Shown here one piece after another: positions 17,153 through 26,750 of a stretch of DNA of 36,138 nt; position 1 is the first letter of the stretch; every line of letters begins with the position of its first letter. The notes under the pieces are model-generated. The model was given only the letters and a program-made list of their open reading frames with translations. It ran no database searches and was not told the DNA's origin. Both the position numbers and the translations under genes were made by a program. Location: contig BJGJ01000001.1 in the NCBI GenBank assembly GCA_014190435.1, positions 58,960 to 95,097 on the forward strand, in the 5' to 3' direction. The stretch is from Methylocystaceae bacterium. GTDB lineage: Bacteria > Pseudomonadota > Alphaproteobacteria > Rhizobiales > Beijerinckiaceae.

Positions 17153-17971
17153 TTACTTATTTATCTTAAAGAGTTCAGAGTCAGGCGTCTTAGTTTGATC
17201 TATATTAAATAAAGAGATCAGTGTCTCATAGCCTTGAGGATCTTTGACTTGCCATTGTTTGAGCTTGAAGGTTTTTGGATCAAAAATTAAACGAACATGC
17301 GACGTTCCACCGAAGGTGGCTTTATCTTCTATGAAAATTGTAATCCCGGAGTCGTCTGTTGCGACGTCCTGGACAGTCACATCTTTTTCAAGATCAATCT
17401 TTTCCTTCATAAGAAATTTCAAGGGAGTCTGCGAAATAAAGTAGAGATCTTGCGTTGCTAACTTTCGATCTCTGACGGCGACCTGCACGCCATCGGCAAC
17501 AACTTCCATTGTTGCTGGTTGAGCGTATTCAAAGCGAACGCGGCCAGCTCGTTGGACATAGAGCTTACCCTCCGAGCGTTTGCCATCACCGCCAATTTGG
17601 ACGAAGTCAGCTGTCATGACCGGCGAAGAATTAAAGAAGGTGTTGGCGCGTTTGATAGCCTCGCTTCGCTCCATCGGTTTAGGTGCATCGATGGATTTTT
17701 TGCCAAGTTGGAGGGGCTCTTTGGTGGTTTTTACGGATTTTTTCTTATCTGAGGCATTGGTTTCCTCAGCAGACGGGGCACCGGCGGCCTTGAGCTCAGT
17801 GCCGGCCTCAGCAGGCGTTTTTGCTTCTGTGGGTTTTTGCTCGGGAGCCGCTCCGCTGGCCGCTGGTTTTGTTTCATTGGAATTAGGTGGCGTAGCGGCA
17901 GGCGTTTGAGCAACCACTGGCGTGGATAATAAAATCAATAGGTTTGCGACTATCAGAGTATTTTTTGCCAC
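17153..17971 (-). CDS. lolA: LolA-like outer-membrane lipoprotein carrier protein
   Basis: Periplasmic chaperone expected to carry lipoproteins from LolCDE to the outer membrane. It is 272 residues with a GTG start. A signal peptide (about 1-21, ending VVAQ) is followed by an Ala/Pro/Glu/Lys-rich linker of about 80 residues. The LolA half-barrel comes next: NTFFNSSPVMTADFVQIG, SEGKLYVQRAGRVRFEY, GVQVAVRDRKLATQDLYFI and LIFDPKTFKLKQWQVKDPQG. E. coli LolA is about 200 residues, so the linker is the unusual part. It lies downstream of ftsK, the usual alphaproteobacterial neighbour. A related role such as the LolA-like carriers of other lipids cannot be excluded. Confidence 0.88.
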   Translation of the reverse strand: MAKNTLIVANLLILLSTPVVAQTPAATPPNSNETKPAASGAAPEQKPTEAKTPAEAGTELKAAGAPSAEETNASDKKKSVKTTKEPLQLGKKSIDAPKPMERSEAIKRANTFFNSSPVMTADFVQIGGDGKRSEGKLYVQRAGRVRFEYAQPATMEVVADGVQVAVRDRKLATQDLYFISQTPLKFLMKEKIDLEKDVTVQDVATDDSGITIFIEDKATFGGTSHVRLIFDPKTFKLKQWQVKDPQGYETLISLFNIDQTKTPDSELFKINK

Positions 17972-18068
17972 GATGAAGTTCCGATTCGTTAACGATCAAA
18001 TGACTACCACAATTTATTAACCTATGAGCCCTGATACCCTTAAGCAATGCGAGGGTAGATAAATCTCA

Positions 18069-18719
18069 TTACTCCGCAGCTTCAATATCAAATGCCCCTC
18101 GATCTACGCCTCCGCCAACTAAGATTTCACGTTTTCCAGAGTGATTAGGCTGACTAACGACACCTTCTTGCTCCATGCGCTCGACAATGGAAGCAGCTTT
18201 ATTATAGCCGATAGATAAACGCCGTTGGATGTAGCTCGTTGAACATTTGCGGTCTCGCAGAACTATATTAACAGCACGATCATAAAGATCGCCGCCTTCT
18301 TCTGCATCCATCGTTCCAGCTACAGGCGCTGTATCGCTATCGCCGGTATCGTCTTCCACCGTAATAGCCTCAAGATATTGTGGAGCGCCTTGAGTTTTCA
18401 AATGCGCGACAACTTTCTCGACTTCGCCGTCAGAGACAAAGGGACCATGCACGCGTGAAATACGTCCGCCCCCCGCCATGTATAACATATCGCCTTGTCC
18501 TAAAAGCTGCTCGGCACCCTGTTCCCCAAGGATTGTCCGGCTATCAATTTTTGATGTGACTTGAAAGGAAATGCGAGTAGGGAAATTGGCTTTGATCGTA
18601 CCTGTAATGACGTCAACGGATGGTCGTTGTGTCGCCATGATTAGATGAATACCAGCTGCGCGTGCCATTTGCGCAAGTCTTTGGATTGTGCCTTCAATAT
18701 CCTTGCCGGCAACAAGCAT
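18069..18719 (-). CDS. ftsK: DNA translocase FtsK, C-terminal fragment
   Basis: Second part of a split ftsK, 216 residues. It opens [17 protein letters not shown], repeating the last residues of the upstream fragment, and carries the motor segment [39 protein letters not shown] and [11 protein letters not shown]. The DNA-binding gamma domain follows ([25 protein letters not shown]). The gamma domain recognises KOPS-type polar sequences and contacts XerD in E. coli. Its ATG overlaps the stop of the first fragment as TAATG, which allows translational re-initiation. Alternatively the split is an assembly or sequencing artefact and the gene is a single ORF. An automatic pipeline might call this a frameshifted pseudogene. 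Confidence 0.85.
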   Translation of the reverse strand: MLVAGKDIEGTIQRLAQMARAAGIHLIMATQRPSVDVITGTIKANFPTRISFQVTSKIDSRTILGEQGAEQLLGQGDMLYMAGGGRISRVHGPFVSDGEVEKVVAHLKTQGAPQYLEAITVEDDTGDSDTAPVAGTMDAEEGGDLYDRAVNIVLRDRKCSTSYIQRRLSIGYNKAASIVERMEQEGVVSQPNHSGKREILVGGGVDRGAFDIEAAE

Positions 18720-18759
18720 TAGATTGCGCCTTCAATATCCTTGCCGGCAACGAGCATTA
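18684..18759. repeat. 38-bp imperfect tandem duplication inside ftsK
   Basis: Copy A spans 18684-18721 and copy B 18722-18759. They differ at two positions, both transitions (T/C and A/G). Because 38 is not a multiple of 3, the duplication breaks the ftsK frame and creates the TAATG junction. Removing one copy restores a continuous ORF. Confidence 0.97.
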
Positions 18760-20638
18760 GATCCGCCATTTCATCAACGATAACCACAATGTAGGGCAGT
18801 TTAGCGAGCTCCATCGTTTCATGTTCAAAGACTGCTTCACCCGTTTCCCGATCAAAACCTGTTTGGACAGTACGGCTGATTGACTCGCCTTTGGCCATGG
18901 CTTCAGCAACGCGCGCATTAAACCCATCTATATTCCGCACGCCGAGTTTAGACATTTTACGATAACGGTCTTCCATCTCCCGAACAGCCCATTTCAGCGC
19001 GACAACGGCTTTCTTAGGGTCTGTTACAACTGGCGTGAGGAGATGGGGTATATTGTCATAAACCGAAAGTTCGAGCATCTTTGGGTCGACCATGATTAGT
19101 CGGCACTCTTGCGGCTTTAGCCGATAGAGTAGAGATAAAATCATTGTATTTATTGCAACAGATTTGCCCGAGCCGGTTGTCCCTGCAACGAGCAGATGCG
19201 GCATGCGTGCAAGATCAACAATGACCGCTTCGCCTCCGATCGTCTTGCCTAAAGCAATCGCCAATTTATGGCTTGAGTTAGAAAAATCCTCATTTGCAAT
19301 TAACTCTCTGAGATATACGGTTTCCCTGCGCTGGTTAGGTAATTCAATGCCGATAGCGTTCCGGCCGGATACAACAGCAACGCGAGCGGAAATAGCCGAC
19401 ATAGAGCGCGCGATGTCATCTGCTAGCCCAATGACTCTCGATGATTTCACGCCCGCAGCTGGTTCGAGTTCATAAAGCGTTACGACAGGTCCTGGGCGCG
19501 CGTTGATGATTTCGCCTCTTACTGAAAAATCATCTAAGACTCCCTCTAGTAAATGTGCATTTTCCTCTAAGGCTTCCGCAGAAAGGCGCGCGCTTGCGGA
19601 TGTTTTTTTAGGCTCGGCTAACAGAGTCAATGATGGCGTTTCATAGATTTCAGATGTTTTAGTTGGACGAGAAGGCGCGCGTTGTCGACGTCTTGAAGCA
19701 GCTGGAGTGGTTTTCTCTGGGGGGGCGATCATGTGATCTAAATCTTGATCTAAATTTCGCGGTGTCGGTGCATAGCTTGGCCAGCTATCAAGCTCATCAA
19801 AAGTGGGTTCTTTTCGAACTTGAGGTGTGAGCGGCTTGCTTTCTTGAATTTTACGTCTGTTTTTTAAAGTTGTAACTTTGCGGTCAAACCAGCTTTTTAT
19901 CGCCAGGCCGGTATGAATCATCGCGCCGAAAGAAATAAGCGCAACGCCTGGCTCGCCATCTAAATCTTCATCATCATAGGCGCGTTGAGGATCTTCTTCA
20001 GGGATAAATGTATCCTCATCAACATTATTTTCAGCCTTTGCGCCCAACCCAGCTGCGCCGCTGACAGAAAGTATCGCGACAAACGCTGTCGTGACGCCAA
20101 ATATCGCCATAGCAATGCTAGCGTTGGCAAAAATTGCGCGTGGGATGGATAAAACACCATCCCCTATGAGACCACCAAGGCCTGTGGGCAAAGGCCAACG
20201 ATCAGTAGCAGGCAAGAGCGCGGCTGTGGCTGCAGAAGCGATGATACCCAAACACCATAGCCCAAGACGCCATGCCCCTCTGTCCAGACGTTGTAGCCGG
20301 ATCAATCGCATGCCTTGCATCGCAAGTGGAATAATCGCAGCTATTGCGCCAAAGCCTACCAGCTGCATGATGACATCGGCGCTAATCGCCCCTGGCGCGC
20401 CTAAAAGGTTTCTCGGCGGAGTATTTGTAGCGTGATTAAGTGAGGGGTCTTGAGCTGACCATGAAGCTAGCGCTAGCGTCAAAGCGCCAGCGCTGATCAT
20501 CATCGCCAGGCCACCCAACTGCTTCATCCGATTGGAGGTAAATTCATTGATCTGTTCGGAGAGGTGGCCTCTATGATGGCTCCGCATGATAATCATCGCT
20601 CGATTAGAAGGACAAAAAAGTTTTATCTTGTGGCGCAT
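18719..20638 (-). CDS. ftsK: DNA translocase FtsK, N-terminal and Walker-motif fragment
   Basis: First part of ftsK, about 639 residues; FtsK couples chromosome dimer resolution to division at the septum. Four or so membrane helices ([19 protein letters not shown] onward) are followed by an acidic and proline-rich linker, then the motor alpha/beta domain. That domain contains [21 protein letters not shown], Walker A GTTGSGKS (about residue 490) and Walker [13 protein letters not shown] (about residue 620). It stops 20 residues after Walker B, inside a tandem duplication, so it lacks the rest of the RecA-like fold. The two fragments together match a normal FtsK of about 840 residues. Start choices are ATG 20638, TTG 20644 or an internal ATG near 20600; I prefer ATG. 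Confidence 0.88.
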   Translation of the reverse strand: MRHKIKLFCPSNRAMIIMRSHHRGHLSEQINEFTSNRMKQLGGLAMMISAGALTLALASWSAQDPSLNHATNTPPRNLLGAPGAISADVIMQLVGFGAIAAIIPLAMQGMRLIRLQRLDRGAWRLGLWCLGIIASAATAALLPATDRWPLPTGLGGLIGDGVLSIPRAIFANASIAMAIFGVTTAFVAILSVSGAAGLGAKAENNVDEDTFIPEEDPQRAYDDEDLDGEPGVALISFGAMIHTGLAIKSWFDRKVTTLKNRRKIQESKPLTPQVRKEPTFDELDSWPSYAPTPRNLDQDLDHMIAPPEKTTPAASRRRQRAPSRPTKTSEIYETPSLTLLAEPKKTSASARLSAEALEENAHLLEGVLDDFSVRGEIINARPGPVVTLYELEPAAGVKSSRVIGLADDIARSMSAISARVAVVSGRNAIGIELPNQRRETVYLRELIANEDFSNSSHKLAIALGKTIGGEAVIVDLARMPHLLVAGTTGSGKSVAINTMILSLLYRLKPQECRLIMVDPKMLELSVYDNIPHLLTPVVTDPKKAVVALKWAVREMEDRYRKMSKLGVRNIDGFNARVAEAMAKGESISRTVQTGFDRETGEAVFEHETMELAKLPYIVVIVDEMADLMLVAGKDIEGAI

Positions 20639-20710
20639 AAACAATGGGTCGCAACACGAAGAAGATTTTTTAAGGGTAAATTGTCTCGGTTAAGGGTTGA
20701 TTAACCCTTG

Positions 20711-20735
20711 TAAAAATTGCGCACATAATGTGCGC
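20711..20735 (-). terminator. Intrinsic terminator of uvrC
   Basis: GCGCACATAATGTGCGC (20719-20735) folds into a strong stem. Read on the minus strand it is followed by AATTTTTA (five T). It lies 10 bp after the uvrC stop and before ftsK, so it would end the uvrC transcript. Confidence 0.7.
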
Positions 20736-20744
20736 CGTCTCTGA

Positions 20745-22763
20745 TTAGTGGCTCTTTTGAAAATGATTATAAATAATTTGGGCTGTTGCTTTATTAACGC
20801 CGGGTGTCTTTTCAAGATCGGATAAGGCCGCTCGTGAGACCCCCTTTGCCGATCCAAAGGCCAGGAGCAGGGCTCTTTTGCGCGCTGGACCTATGCCAGT
20901 GATTTCATCAAGTGGGTTTTTGACAAACTCTTTGCGTCTTTTTGCTCTGTGCGTGCCAATGGCAAAGCGGTGGGCTTCATCTCGTAATCTTTGAATAAAG
21001 TAGAGCGCCGGGTCATGCGGCGGCAGACGAAAAGGCTCCCGGCCGGCAATAAAAAAGGTTTCTCGTCCAGCGTTTCGATCGGCTCCTTTGGCGATAGCGA
21101 TGAGTGTAACGCCCTTGACGCCTGAGGCTTGTAGGGCCTCTTGCGCAATTTTAAATTGTCCTTGTCCGCCATCGATCAGCACCAAGTCGGGACAGCTTGG
21201 AAAACTATCGAGATCTGAGTTTTTGTCCTCTTCTTTAGCCAGTCGCGAAAATCTTCGATTTAAGACTTCACGCATCATACCAAAGTCGTCGCCAGGGGAA
21301 ATTTGAGTGTTTTTGATATTAAATGTTCGGTAATGACTTTTCATAAACCCTGCCGGTCCTGCGACAACCATTGCGCCAATAGCTTGCGCGCCGCTTATGT
21401 GAGAATTGTCATAGACTTCGACTCTTTTCGGCGTATTTTCTAAGCCAAAAGCGGCGCTCAAAGCCAAAAGAAGTTTTTGCTGACTGGCGTCTTCAGATAA
21501 TTTTCTTCCAAGCGCTTGTGTTGAATTTGTTAAAGCATGATCAACAAGTTCTTTTTTCTCTCCGCGCTGGGGGATAAGAATTTGTATGCGTTTTTGTGCT
21601 TTTTTCGACAAAGCCTCTTCAAGAAGCGCTTTACTCTCTATCGTGTGAGAGATGAGAACAAGCGGCGCGGAAGGATGTTCATCATAAAATTGAGAAAGAA
21701 AAGCCTCTAAGACTTCCGATTCAGTTAAAGCTGAATCGGCGCGCGGAAAATAAGAACGATTTCCCCAATTTTGATAGGCTCGAAAAAAAAAGGCTTCTAT
21801 GCAGAAGCGGCCGGCTTCTTTGCTGATGGCAAAGACGTCGGCTTCCTCAATAGTTTTTGGATTAATTCCTTGTGTGCCCTGAATTGTTGATAGAGCTGAA
21901 ATTCGATCCCTTAACCGAGCGGCGCGTTCAAAATCAAGTCTCTCTGCCGCCTGTGTCATCTCGATAGCAAGCTGTTCGCGCACATCCTGGCTTTTACCAG
22001 AAAGAAAATTACGTGCGGATTGAACTAAAATTGCATAATCTTCAATTGAGATTTCATTAGTGCAGGGCGCAGCGCAGCGCTTTATTTGATGGAGCAAGCA
22101 GGGACGGGTACGATTATCATAATAACTTTGAGTGCAAGAGCGCAATAGAAAGGCGCGTTCAAGGGTATTAAGCGCCCTATTGACTGCCCATATACTAGCA
22201 AATGGTCCATAATAATCCCCTTTTCGAATGCGTGCGCCCCTATGCTTTATGATTTGGGGCGCTTCATGATCATTTGAGATTAGAATGTAGGGGAATGATT
22301 TATCGTCGCGCATGAGGACGTTGAAGCGCGGTTTAAGCTGTTTGATTAAATTTGCTTCTAGCAAAAGCGCATCAGTTTCAGTCTCTACCGAGATGAAAAT
22401 CATTGAAGCTGTCGCGGAGATCATTCTTGCGATACGATTGACGTGTCCAGCAAGACGCGTATAGCTGGCGACGCGTTTTCGGACGTTTTTTGCTTTTCCG
22501 ACATAAAGCACCTCGCCAGTCTCGGCTACCATCCTATAAACGCCTGGACCGCTCGGAGCGTTTTTCCAATGCTGCTTAATGACGCTGATGCCCCGCTTTA
22601 CGCTTTCTGGCGTCTCCGGATCTTGATCTGAAGGCAAGGGTAGATTTGCATCCATCATTTCAGCTTTATTGACTTTATCGAGATCATCTGTAGCCATATT
22701 GAGATCATCTTGAGGACGGGGCGGCTGGGTCATGGCGCAATGTAAGCAATGGATTGATATCAT
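20745..22763 (-). CDS. uvrC: Excinuclease ABC subunit C
   Basis: Dual-incision nuclease of nucleotide excision repair, 672 residues against about 610 in E. coli; most of the excess is an N-terminal extension of about 45 residues. Seen in order: GIY-YIG domain (PGVYRM then [14 protein letters not shown], 3' incision), [13 protein letters not shown], the Cys-rich block ([15 protein letters not shown]), the UVR domain ([17 protein letters not shown]) that binds UvrB, and the RNase H-like 5' nuclease ([30 protein letters not shown]). The C-terminal tandem helix-hairpin-helix ([18 protein letters not shown]) closes the protein. Starts at 22733 or 22700 are possible if the extension is not real. 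A terminator follows the stop. Confidence 0.97.
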   Translation of the reverse strand: MISIHCLHCAMTQPPRPQDDLNMATDDLDKVNKAEMMDANLPLPSDQDPETPESVKRGISVIKQHWKNAPSGPGVYRMVAETGEVLYVGKAKNVRKRVASYTRLAGHVNRIARMISATASMIFISVETETDALLLEANLIKQLKPRFNVLMRDDKSFPYILISNDHEAPQIIKHRGARIRKGDYYGPFASIWAVNRALNTLERAFLLRSCTQSYYDNRTRPCLLHQIKRCAAPCTNEISIEDYAILVQSARNFLSGKSQDVREQLAIEMTQAAERLDFERAARLRDRISALSTIQGTQGINPKTIEEADVFAISKEAGRFCIEAFFFRAYQNWGNRSYFPRADSALTESEVLEAFLSQFYDEHPSAPLVLISHTIESKALLEEALSKKAQKRIQILIPQRGEKKELVDHALTNSTQALGRKLSEDASQQKLLLALSAAFGLENTPKRVEVYDNSHISGAQAIGAMVVAGPAGFMKSHYRTFNIKNTQISPGDDFGMMREVLNRRFSRLAKEEDKNSDLDSFPSCPDLVLIDGGQGQFKIAQEALQASGVKGVTLIAIAKGADRNAGRETFFIAGREPFRLPPHDPALYFIQRLRDEAHRFAIGTHRAKRRKEFVKNPLDEITGIGPARKRALLLAFGSAKGVSRAALSDLEKTPGVNKATAQIIYNHFQKSH

Positions 22764-23087
22764 AAAAGAGCATTAATTTTAAGAAAACTTCTTTGGATCT
22801 GTAAGTCTTCGAGTGTTATCTTGAGAAATAGTATATGCTTATTTTGGGAAAAACAGAAAGCATAGTGATTTAATAGTCATCGCTAATATCTTTATTACTT
22901 TTTTTATTTCTTTTTGTATTAAATCTTGTATTTCACGCCCTCTAATTTTTTAATCAATCATCCCCAAATTTTACCCAGGATCCTCCTCAAAGGGGTATGA
23001 ATATTTATTTTTATCAATTCTTCTAGAAGTTTAAATTTAGGATGAGATAATGCCAGAAAATAAAGATTAAGATTTGGTTAAATTAAA
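22764..23087. other. AT-rich gap between uvrC and ung
   Basis: About 320 bp with poly-T and poly-A stretches and no credible ORF. It must hold the uvrC promoter, but no confident -35/-10 pair or SOS box could be assigned. Confidence 0.4.
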
Positions 23088-23768
23088 TTACCATTCAATT
23101 GGCGTTAATCCATGGGTTTTGAGATAAGAATTTGATTGTGAAAACTGTTTAGATCCAAAAAAACCATTATGCGCTGACAAGGGAGAGGGATGGGCGCTTT
23201 CTAAAACTAAATGTTTAGTGCGGTCTATAGTTTTTCCCTTACGACGCGCGTATGCGCCCCACAGCAAGAAAACTATGTTTTGTTTTTTTTCTGCAAGTAT
23301 TTTTATAGTGGCGTCTGTGAAAGTCTCCCAACCTTTATTTTGATGTGAGGCAGCTTGAGCGGCGCGCACAGTCAATGTTGCGTTAAGTAATAATACGCCT
23401 TGTTTGGCCCATCTAGATAGGTCTACATCCCTAGAAATGGGATGCAGTAAATCTGATTCAATTTCTTTGAAAATATTATTCAACGAAGGCGGCGGTCTAA
23501 CGCCAGAGTTAACAGAAAAACATAGTCCATTTGCTTGTCCAGGACCATGATAGGGATCTTGACCAAGCAGCACTACTTTGACTTGATCAAAGGGACAAGC
23601 GTCAAAGGCTCTAAATATTAAATGCTCTGGAGGATAAATCGTTTTTTCAGCATATTCCTGACGTATATATTGTCTTAGCTGCGTAAAATAGTTTTGCGAA
23701 AATTCGCAAGTAAGATGTGGGCGCCAGCTGTCGTGAATACAAACGTCTTTATTTATCTTTTCGGTCAT
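23088..23768 (-). CDS. ung: Uracil-DNA glycosylase
   Basis: Family 1 UDG of 226 residues that removes uracil from DNA to start base-excision repair. The catalytic water-activating motif VVLLGQDPYHGPGQANGLCF is near residue 60. PPSLNNIFKEIE and the DNA-intercalation loop HPSPLSAHNGFFGSKQFSQ with the catalytic His follow in the C-terminal quarter. The ATG at 23768 is 36 bp after the tolB stop, on the same strand, so ung occupies the place where pal is normally found. Whether it is transcribed from the tol operon is not clear. Confidence 0.97.
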   Translation of the reverse strand: MTEKINKDVCIHDSWRPHLTCEFSQNYFTQLRQYIRQEYAEKTIYPPEHLIFRAFDACPFDQVKVVLLGQDPYHGPGQANGLCFSVNSGVRPPPSLNNIFKEIESDLLHPISRDVDLSRWAKQGVLLLNATLTVRAAQAASHQNKGWETFTDATIKILAEKKQNIVFLLWGAYARRKGKTIDRTKHLVLESAHPSPLSAHNGFFGSKQFSQSNSYLKTHGLTPIEW

Positions 23769-23804
23769 CGTATCTAGTGAATTTTTAACAATATAATTTA
23801 CGTT

Positions 23805-25115
23805 TCATCCTTGTAGAGGGCCCCAGGCAGGATCGGAAGCATAGCCGGGAGTGGGCACAATGATTTCAGATCGTCCAAAGACATCAACCATATAGATCTT
23901 TGGTCCGCCGCCGCCGCCAGCCTCGCGGAAAAACATGATGAAGAGACCGTTTGGAGACCAGGTAGGTCCTTCATTGTGGAAGCCTTCTGTTAAAATTCTT
24001 TCTCCGGAGCCATCTGTTTTCATAACGCCAATAGAAAAATTTCCGCCACTTTGTTTCGTAAAGGCGATGTAGTCTCCTTTAGGCGACCAGACGGGAGTTG
24101 AATAGCGTCCACCGCCAAAGGAGATACGTTTAGCTCCTCCGCCACTGGCGGAAATGATATAAATTTGTTGTGAACCGCCTCGGTCGCTCTCAAAAGCAAT
24201 TTGAGCCCCATCTGGAGAATAGGAAGGCGATGTGTCGATGGCGGTTGTTTCTGTCAGGCGCGTCGTTGCGCGCGAATGTAGATCCATCGCGTAAAGATTA
24301 GTCGAGGAACCTTGAGATAAGGACATTATTATTTTCTGTCCGTCGGGAGAAAATCTTGGAGAGAATGTCATGCCTGGGAAATTCCCAACGCTTTCTCGCT
24401 GATTATTTTCTATATTCATTAACAATACTTTCGGATCATCTTCAGCGCTAAAAGCCATATAGGTGATTTCTTGAGATGTTGGCGAAAAGCGAGGCGTGAC
24501 TACAAGTTCATCGCCGTGCGTCAAGTAATGCACATTCGCTCCATCTTGATCCATGATGGCAAGTCTTTTTTTACGATTATCTTTTGCCCCAGATTCATCA
24601 ACAAAGACAATTCGCGTATCAAAGAAACCTTTTTCACCGGTTATGCGTGTAAAGACGGCGTCGCTGAGTATATGAGCGACGCGTCGAATATTTGCAGAGT
24701 CTGTAGCATATTGCTGGCCTGAAATTTGTTCGCCTGTCGTTACGTCAAAGAGACGGAATTCTGTCCTAAGGCGACCGTCTCCAATCCGTTGAGAGCGGCC
24801 TGTTAGCACATATTGTGCGTCAATTGTTTTAAACGCTGCAAGATCAGGGCGTTGATCCGGGGGCGCAGCGTTGGGAGCTAAACCACTAATATCAACCGGT
24901 TTAAGAAAAACGGAACGTTTAAAGTTATTATTGATAATTGATGTAACGGTTTGGGCTGCGTCATCTCCAACAAAAGGACTGACCGCAATGCTGACGGGCT
25001 GAAAGCCTCCGCCACGTAATTCAATAATGCGTCCTGCACGAGCTTGTGTGAGAGGCATTGCCGCTAGACTTACGATCAATCCGGCGGCTTTGCGGCGCGT
25101 TAGGAGAAGGGTCAT
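23805..25115 (-). CDS. tolB: Tol-Pal system beta-propeller protein TolB
   Basis: Periplasmic protein linking the TolQRA motor to Pal and the outer membrane during constriction; 436 residues, usual length. A signal peptide (about 1-27, ending TQARAG) includes [10 protein letters not shown], a twin-arginine-like start that may be coincidental. The N-terminal domain is followed by the six-bladed propeller, visible as repeated blocks [53 protein letters not shown] and [11 protein letters not shown]. It lies 54 bp after tolA. No pal gene follows. Confidence 0.96.
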   Translation of the reverse strand: MTLLLTRRKAAGLIVSLAAMPLTQARAGRIIELRGGGFQPVSIAVSPFVGDDAAQTVTSIINNNFKRSVFLKPVDISGLAPNAAPPDQRPDLAAFKTIDAQYVLTGRSQRIGDGRLRTEFRLFDVTTGEQISGQQYATDSANIRRVAHILSDAVFTRITGEKGFFDTRIVFVDESGAKDNRKKRLAIMDQDGANVHYLTHGDELVVTPRFSPTSQEITYMAFSAEDDPKVLLMNIENNQRESVGNFPGMTFSPRFSPDGQKIIMSLSQGSSTNLYAMDLHSRATTRLTETTAIDTSPSYSPDGAQIAFESDRGGSQQIYIISASGGGAKRISFGGGRYSTPVWSPKGDYIAFTKQSGGNFSIGVMKTDGSGERILTEGFHNEGPTWSPNGLFIMFFREAGGGGGPKIYMVDVFGRSEIIVPTPGYASDPAWGPLQG

Positions 25116-25169
25116 TTTGATACTCTTTTTTTAAAGTAGTTTTTAAATTGGGGTGATTAACTCTATGGC

Positions 25170-26264
25170 TCAATGCGAGTCTTGAAAGCGTATTGTGATA
25201 TCGTGAAGTGTTTGATCGTAGAAAGGCATGAATTCGTCCGGTATTTTCATCGGACTACAGCGGCGTACAGCCTGCAAGGCTTGTTCGCCTCTTGCTTGTT
25301 CAACTGGATTATTTGAGGGGTTCATGAGTTGAGGACGGCCCTCTAACGCGCCTTCGCGCGAGAGATGAAATTCAACGACCGGGGCAAAGGTCGCTCCACC
25401 CAAAGAGAGCGCTGAAGCCCAACACGGATGATAATGATCGTGTATGTAAGCTCCAATGCGGGATTCCATTGTTGCAGACAACTTGTCTGCAGCTCCTTCT
25501 GGCGCGCCCAGCGACGCGGTTTTGAGCTCTTGACCTGTAGCAGCGCGCCTTTGCGCAGCTTCACGGGTTAGAAGATTCATGATGCTTGAAGCGCTAAATT
25601 TAGATGCCAGTGTGTTTTCCTCGCCTGATTTGGGTTTGGGCTCTTTCTCTGCTTTATCGGTGTCTTCTAATTTCTTTTTGTTTTCGAGCAGTTTGGCTAG
25701 CTCATCGGCTTTAAGACGCGGCGGGGGTTTTGGCGTCGGTGTATCGATATCTTTTGTCTCCGCCTCAAATTTCGGCCGTTTGGGAGGTTTGGGTTTGATG
25801 ACTTCCGCCTCTTCAACCTCTGGCTTATCTTCTTCATTGGCTGCTTTATCTTTTACAGCAGGGGCAGGCTTTGGCTCAGCAGGTTTCGTTTCTGGCGTCT
25901 TTTCAGGCGATGGCAGAGATGAAAGCTTTTGTGGATCGGACGATGCGCTAGGCTCTGGCAATTTTTGCGCTTGTTGAGGCGGCGCAGGCTTGTCTTTTTC
26001 CGCTTGATTTAGTGGAGGCTCAGGAGGTGTGTCCTGTTTATCTGCTACTTTATCAACGCGCGGTCCAAGCTTGACTTCTTTTGCCGTTCTTTCGCCCTTA
26101 ACTACAGAATTCAGCTCGCTATCCGAAACGACGTCAATCGGGATCATCTCCGCGGCGTCTTCAAATTTATCAGTATTTGCAAATAAGGTCATCGCCGCAA
26201 TGAGCAACCCAATATGGGCGACAAGAGAAACGATGACACCAGGTTCCGACCGCGAAAATCTCAA
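25170..26264 (-). CDS. tolA: TolA-like cell-envelope protein
   Basis: Inner-membrane spanning component of the Tol motor, 364 residues. One N-terminal membrane helix (about residues 9-30, VIVSLVAHIGLLIAAMTLF) is followed by a long Pro/Lys/Glu-rich periplasmic stalk (about 60-215). A C-terminal TonB/TolA-like domain with SRIGAYIHDHYHPCW-type sequence, FHLSREGALEGRPQL and ALQAVRRCSP completes it. The two cysteines could form a disulfide. The only open start is TTG at 26264, 10 nt after the tolR stop; weak initiation with coupling to tolR is likely. Assignment rests on operon position plus architecture, since TolA sequences diverge widely. Confidence 0.9.
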   Translation of the reverse strand: MRFSRSEPGVIVSLVAHIGLLIAAMTLFANTDKFEDAAEMIPIDVVSDSELNSVVKGERTAKEVKLGPRVDKVADKQDTPPEPPLNQAEKDKPAPPQQAQKLPEPSASSDPQKLSSLPSPEKTPETKPAEPKPAPAVKDKAANEEDKPEVEEAEVIKPKPPKRPKFEAETKDIDTPTPKPPPRLKADELAKLLENKKKLEDTDKAEKEPKPKSGEENTLASKFSASSIMNLLTREAAQRRAATGQELKTASLGAPEGAADKLSATMESRIGAYIHDHYHPCWASALSLGGATFAPVVEFHLSREGALEGRPQLMNPSNNPVEQARGEQALQAVRRCSPMKIPDEFMPFYDQTLHDITIRFQDSH

Positions 26265-26274
26265 TTTCGCAGAC

Positions 26275-26724
26275 TCACTTTTTCTCCTGCTCGGTCACAA
26301 GAGCGACTTTTTTATAACCAGCGCTTGTGATGAGCGACATGACTTCCGCTACACGTCCATAATTGACGGCTTTTGATCCTCGCACATAGATGCGTTCATC
26401 AAATCCGCCTTTAGCAATTTCTTTGAGCTTATCCAGGATTTGAGCCGTTTCGATTGGCTGATCCATCAAAAAGACTTGCCCTTTTTCATCTATGGCGATG
26501 GCGATTGGTTTTTGATCAATATTTAACGCGCCAGCTTTTGTTTGTGGCAAATCGACAGCTACGCCAGTCGCAAGCAGGGGCGCCGCTACCATGAAGATGA
26601 TAAGCAGCACAAGCATGACGTCAATAAATGGAGTCATATTGATTTCGGCCATTGCGCGGTAACGCGGGACGCCGCGACGGCGTCGACCTCCGCCGCCGCC
26701 CGGCGATGAAACTGAGGCGCCCAT
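26275..26724 (-). CDS. tolR: Tol-Pal system protein TolR (ExbD/TolR family)
   Basis: Small inner-membrane protein of 149 residues that, with TolQ, converts proton flow into motion of TolA. A Gly/Arg-rich N-terminus is followed by AEINMTPFIDVMLVLLIIFM. The Asp in FIDVMLVLL is the proton-path residue of the single membrane helix. The periplasmic domain carries VDLPQTKAG and DEKGQVFLMDQPI. It lies 26 nt after tolQ and 10 nt before tolA. Confidence 0.97.
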   Translation of the reverse strand: MGASVSSPGGGGGRRRRGVPRYRAMAEINMTPFIDVMLVLLIIFMVAAPLLATGVAVDLPQTKAGALNIDQKPIAIAIDEKGQVFLMDQPIETAQILDKLKEIAKGGFDERIYVRGSKAVNYGRVAEVMSLITSAGYKKVALVTEQEKK

Positions 26725-26750
26725 TCTATGTTTTCCTTTTAGATGACACG

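Noticed and set aside
18035-18057. TACCCT/AGGGTA repeat between ftsK and lolA
   Set aside because: A 6-bp stem with an 11-nt loop and no T-run in either direction.
25035-25115. Twin-arginine signal on TolB
   Set aside because: TRRKAAGL has the two arginines but lacks the usual Phe-Leu-Lys context; an ordinary Sec signal is at least as likely.
25579-25977. 132-residue plus-strand Ser/Gly-rich ORF
   Set aside because: It is the antisense reading of the Pro/Lys-rich TolA stalk and has no independent support.
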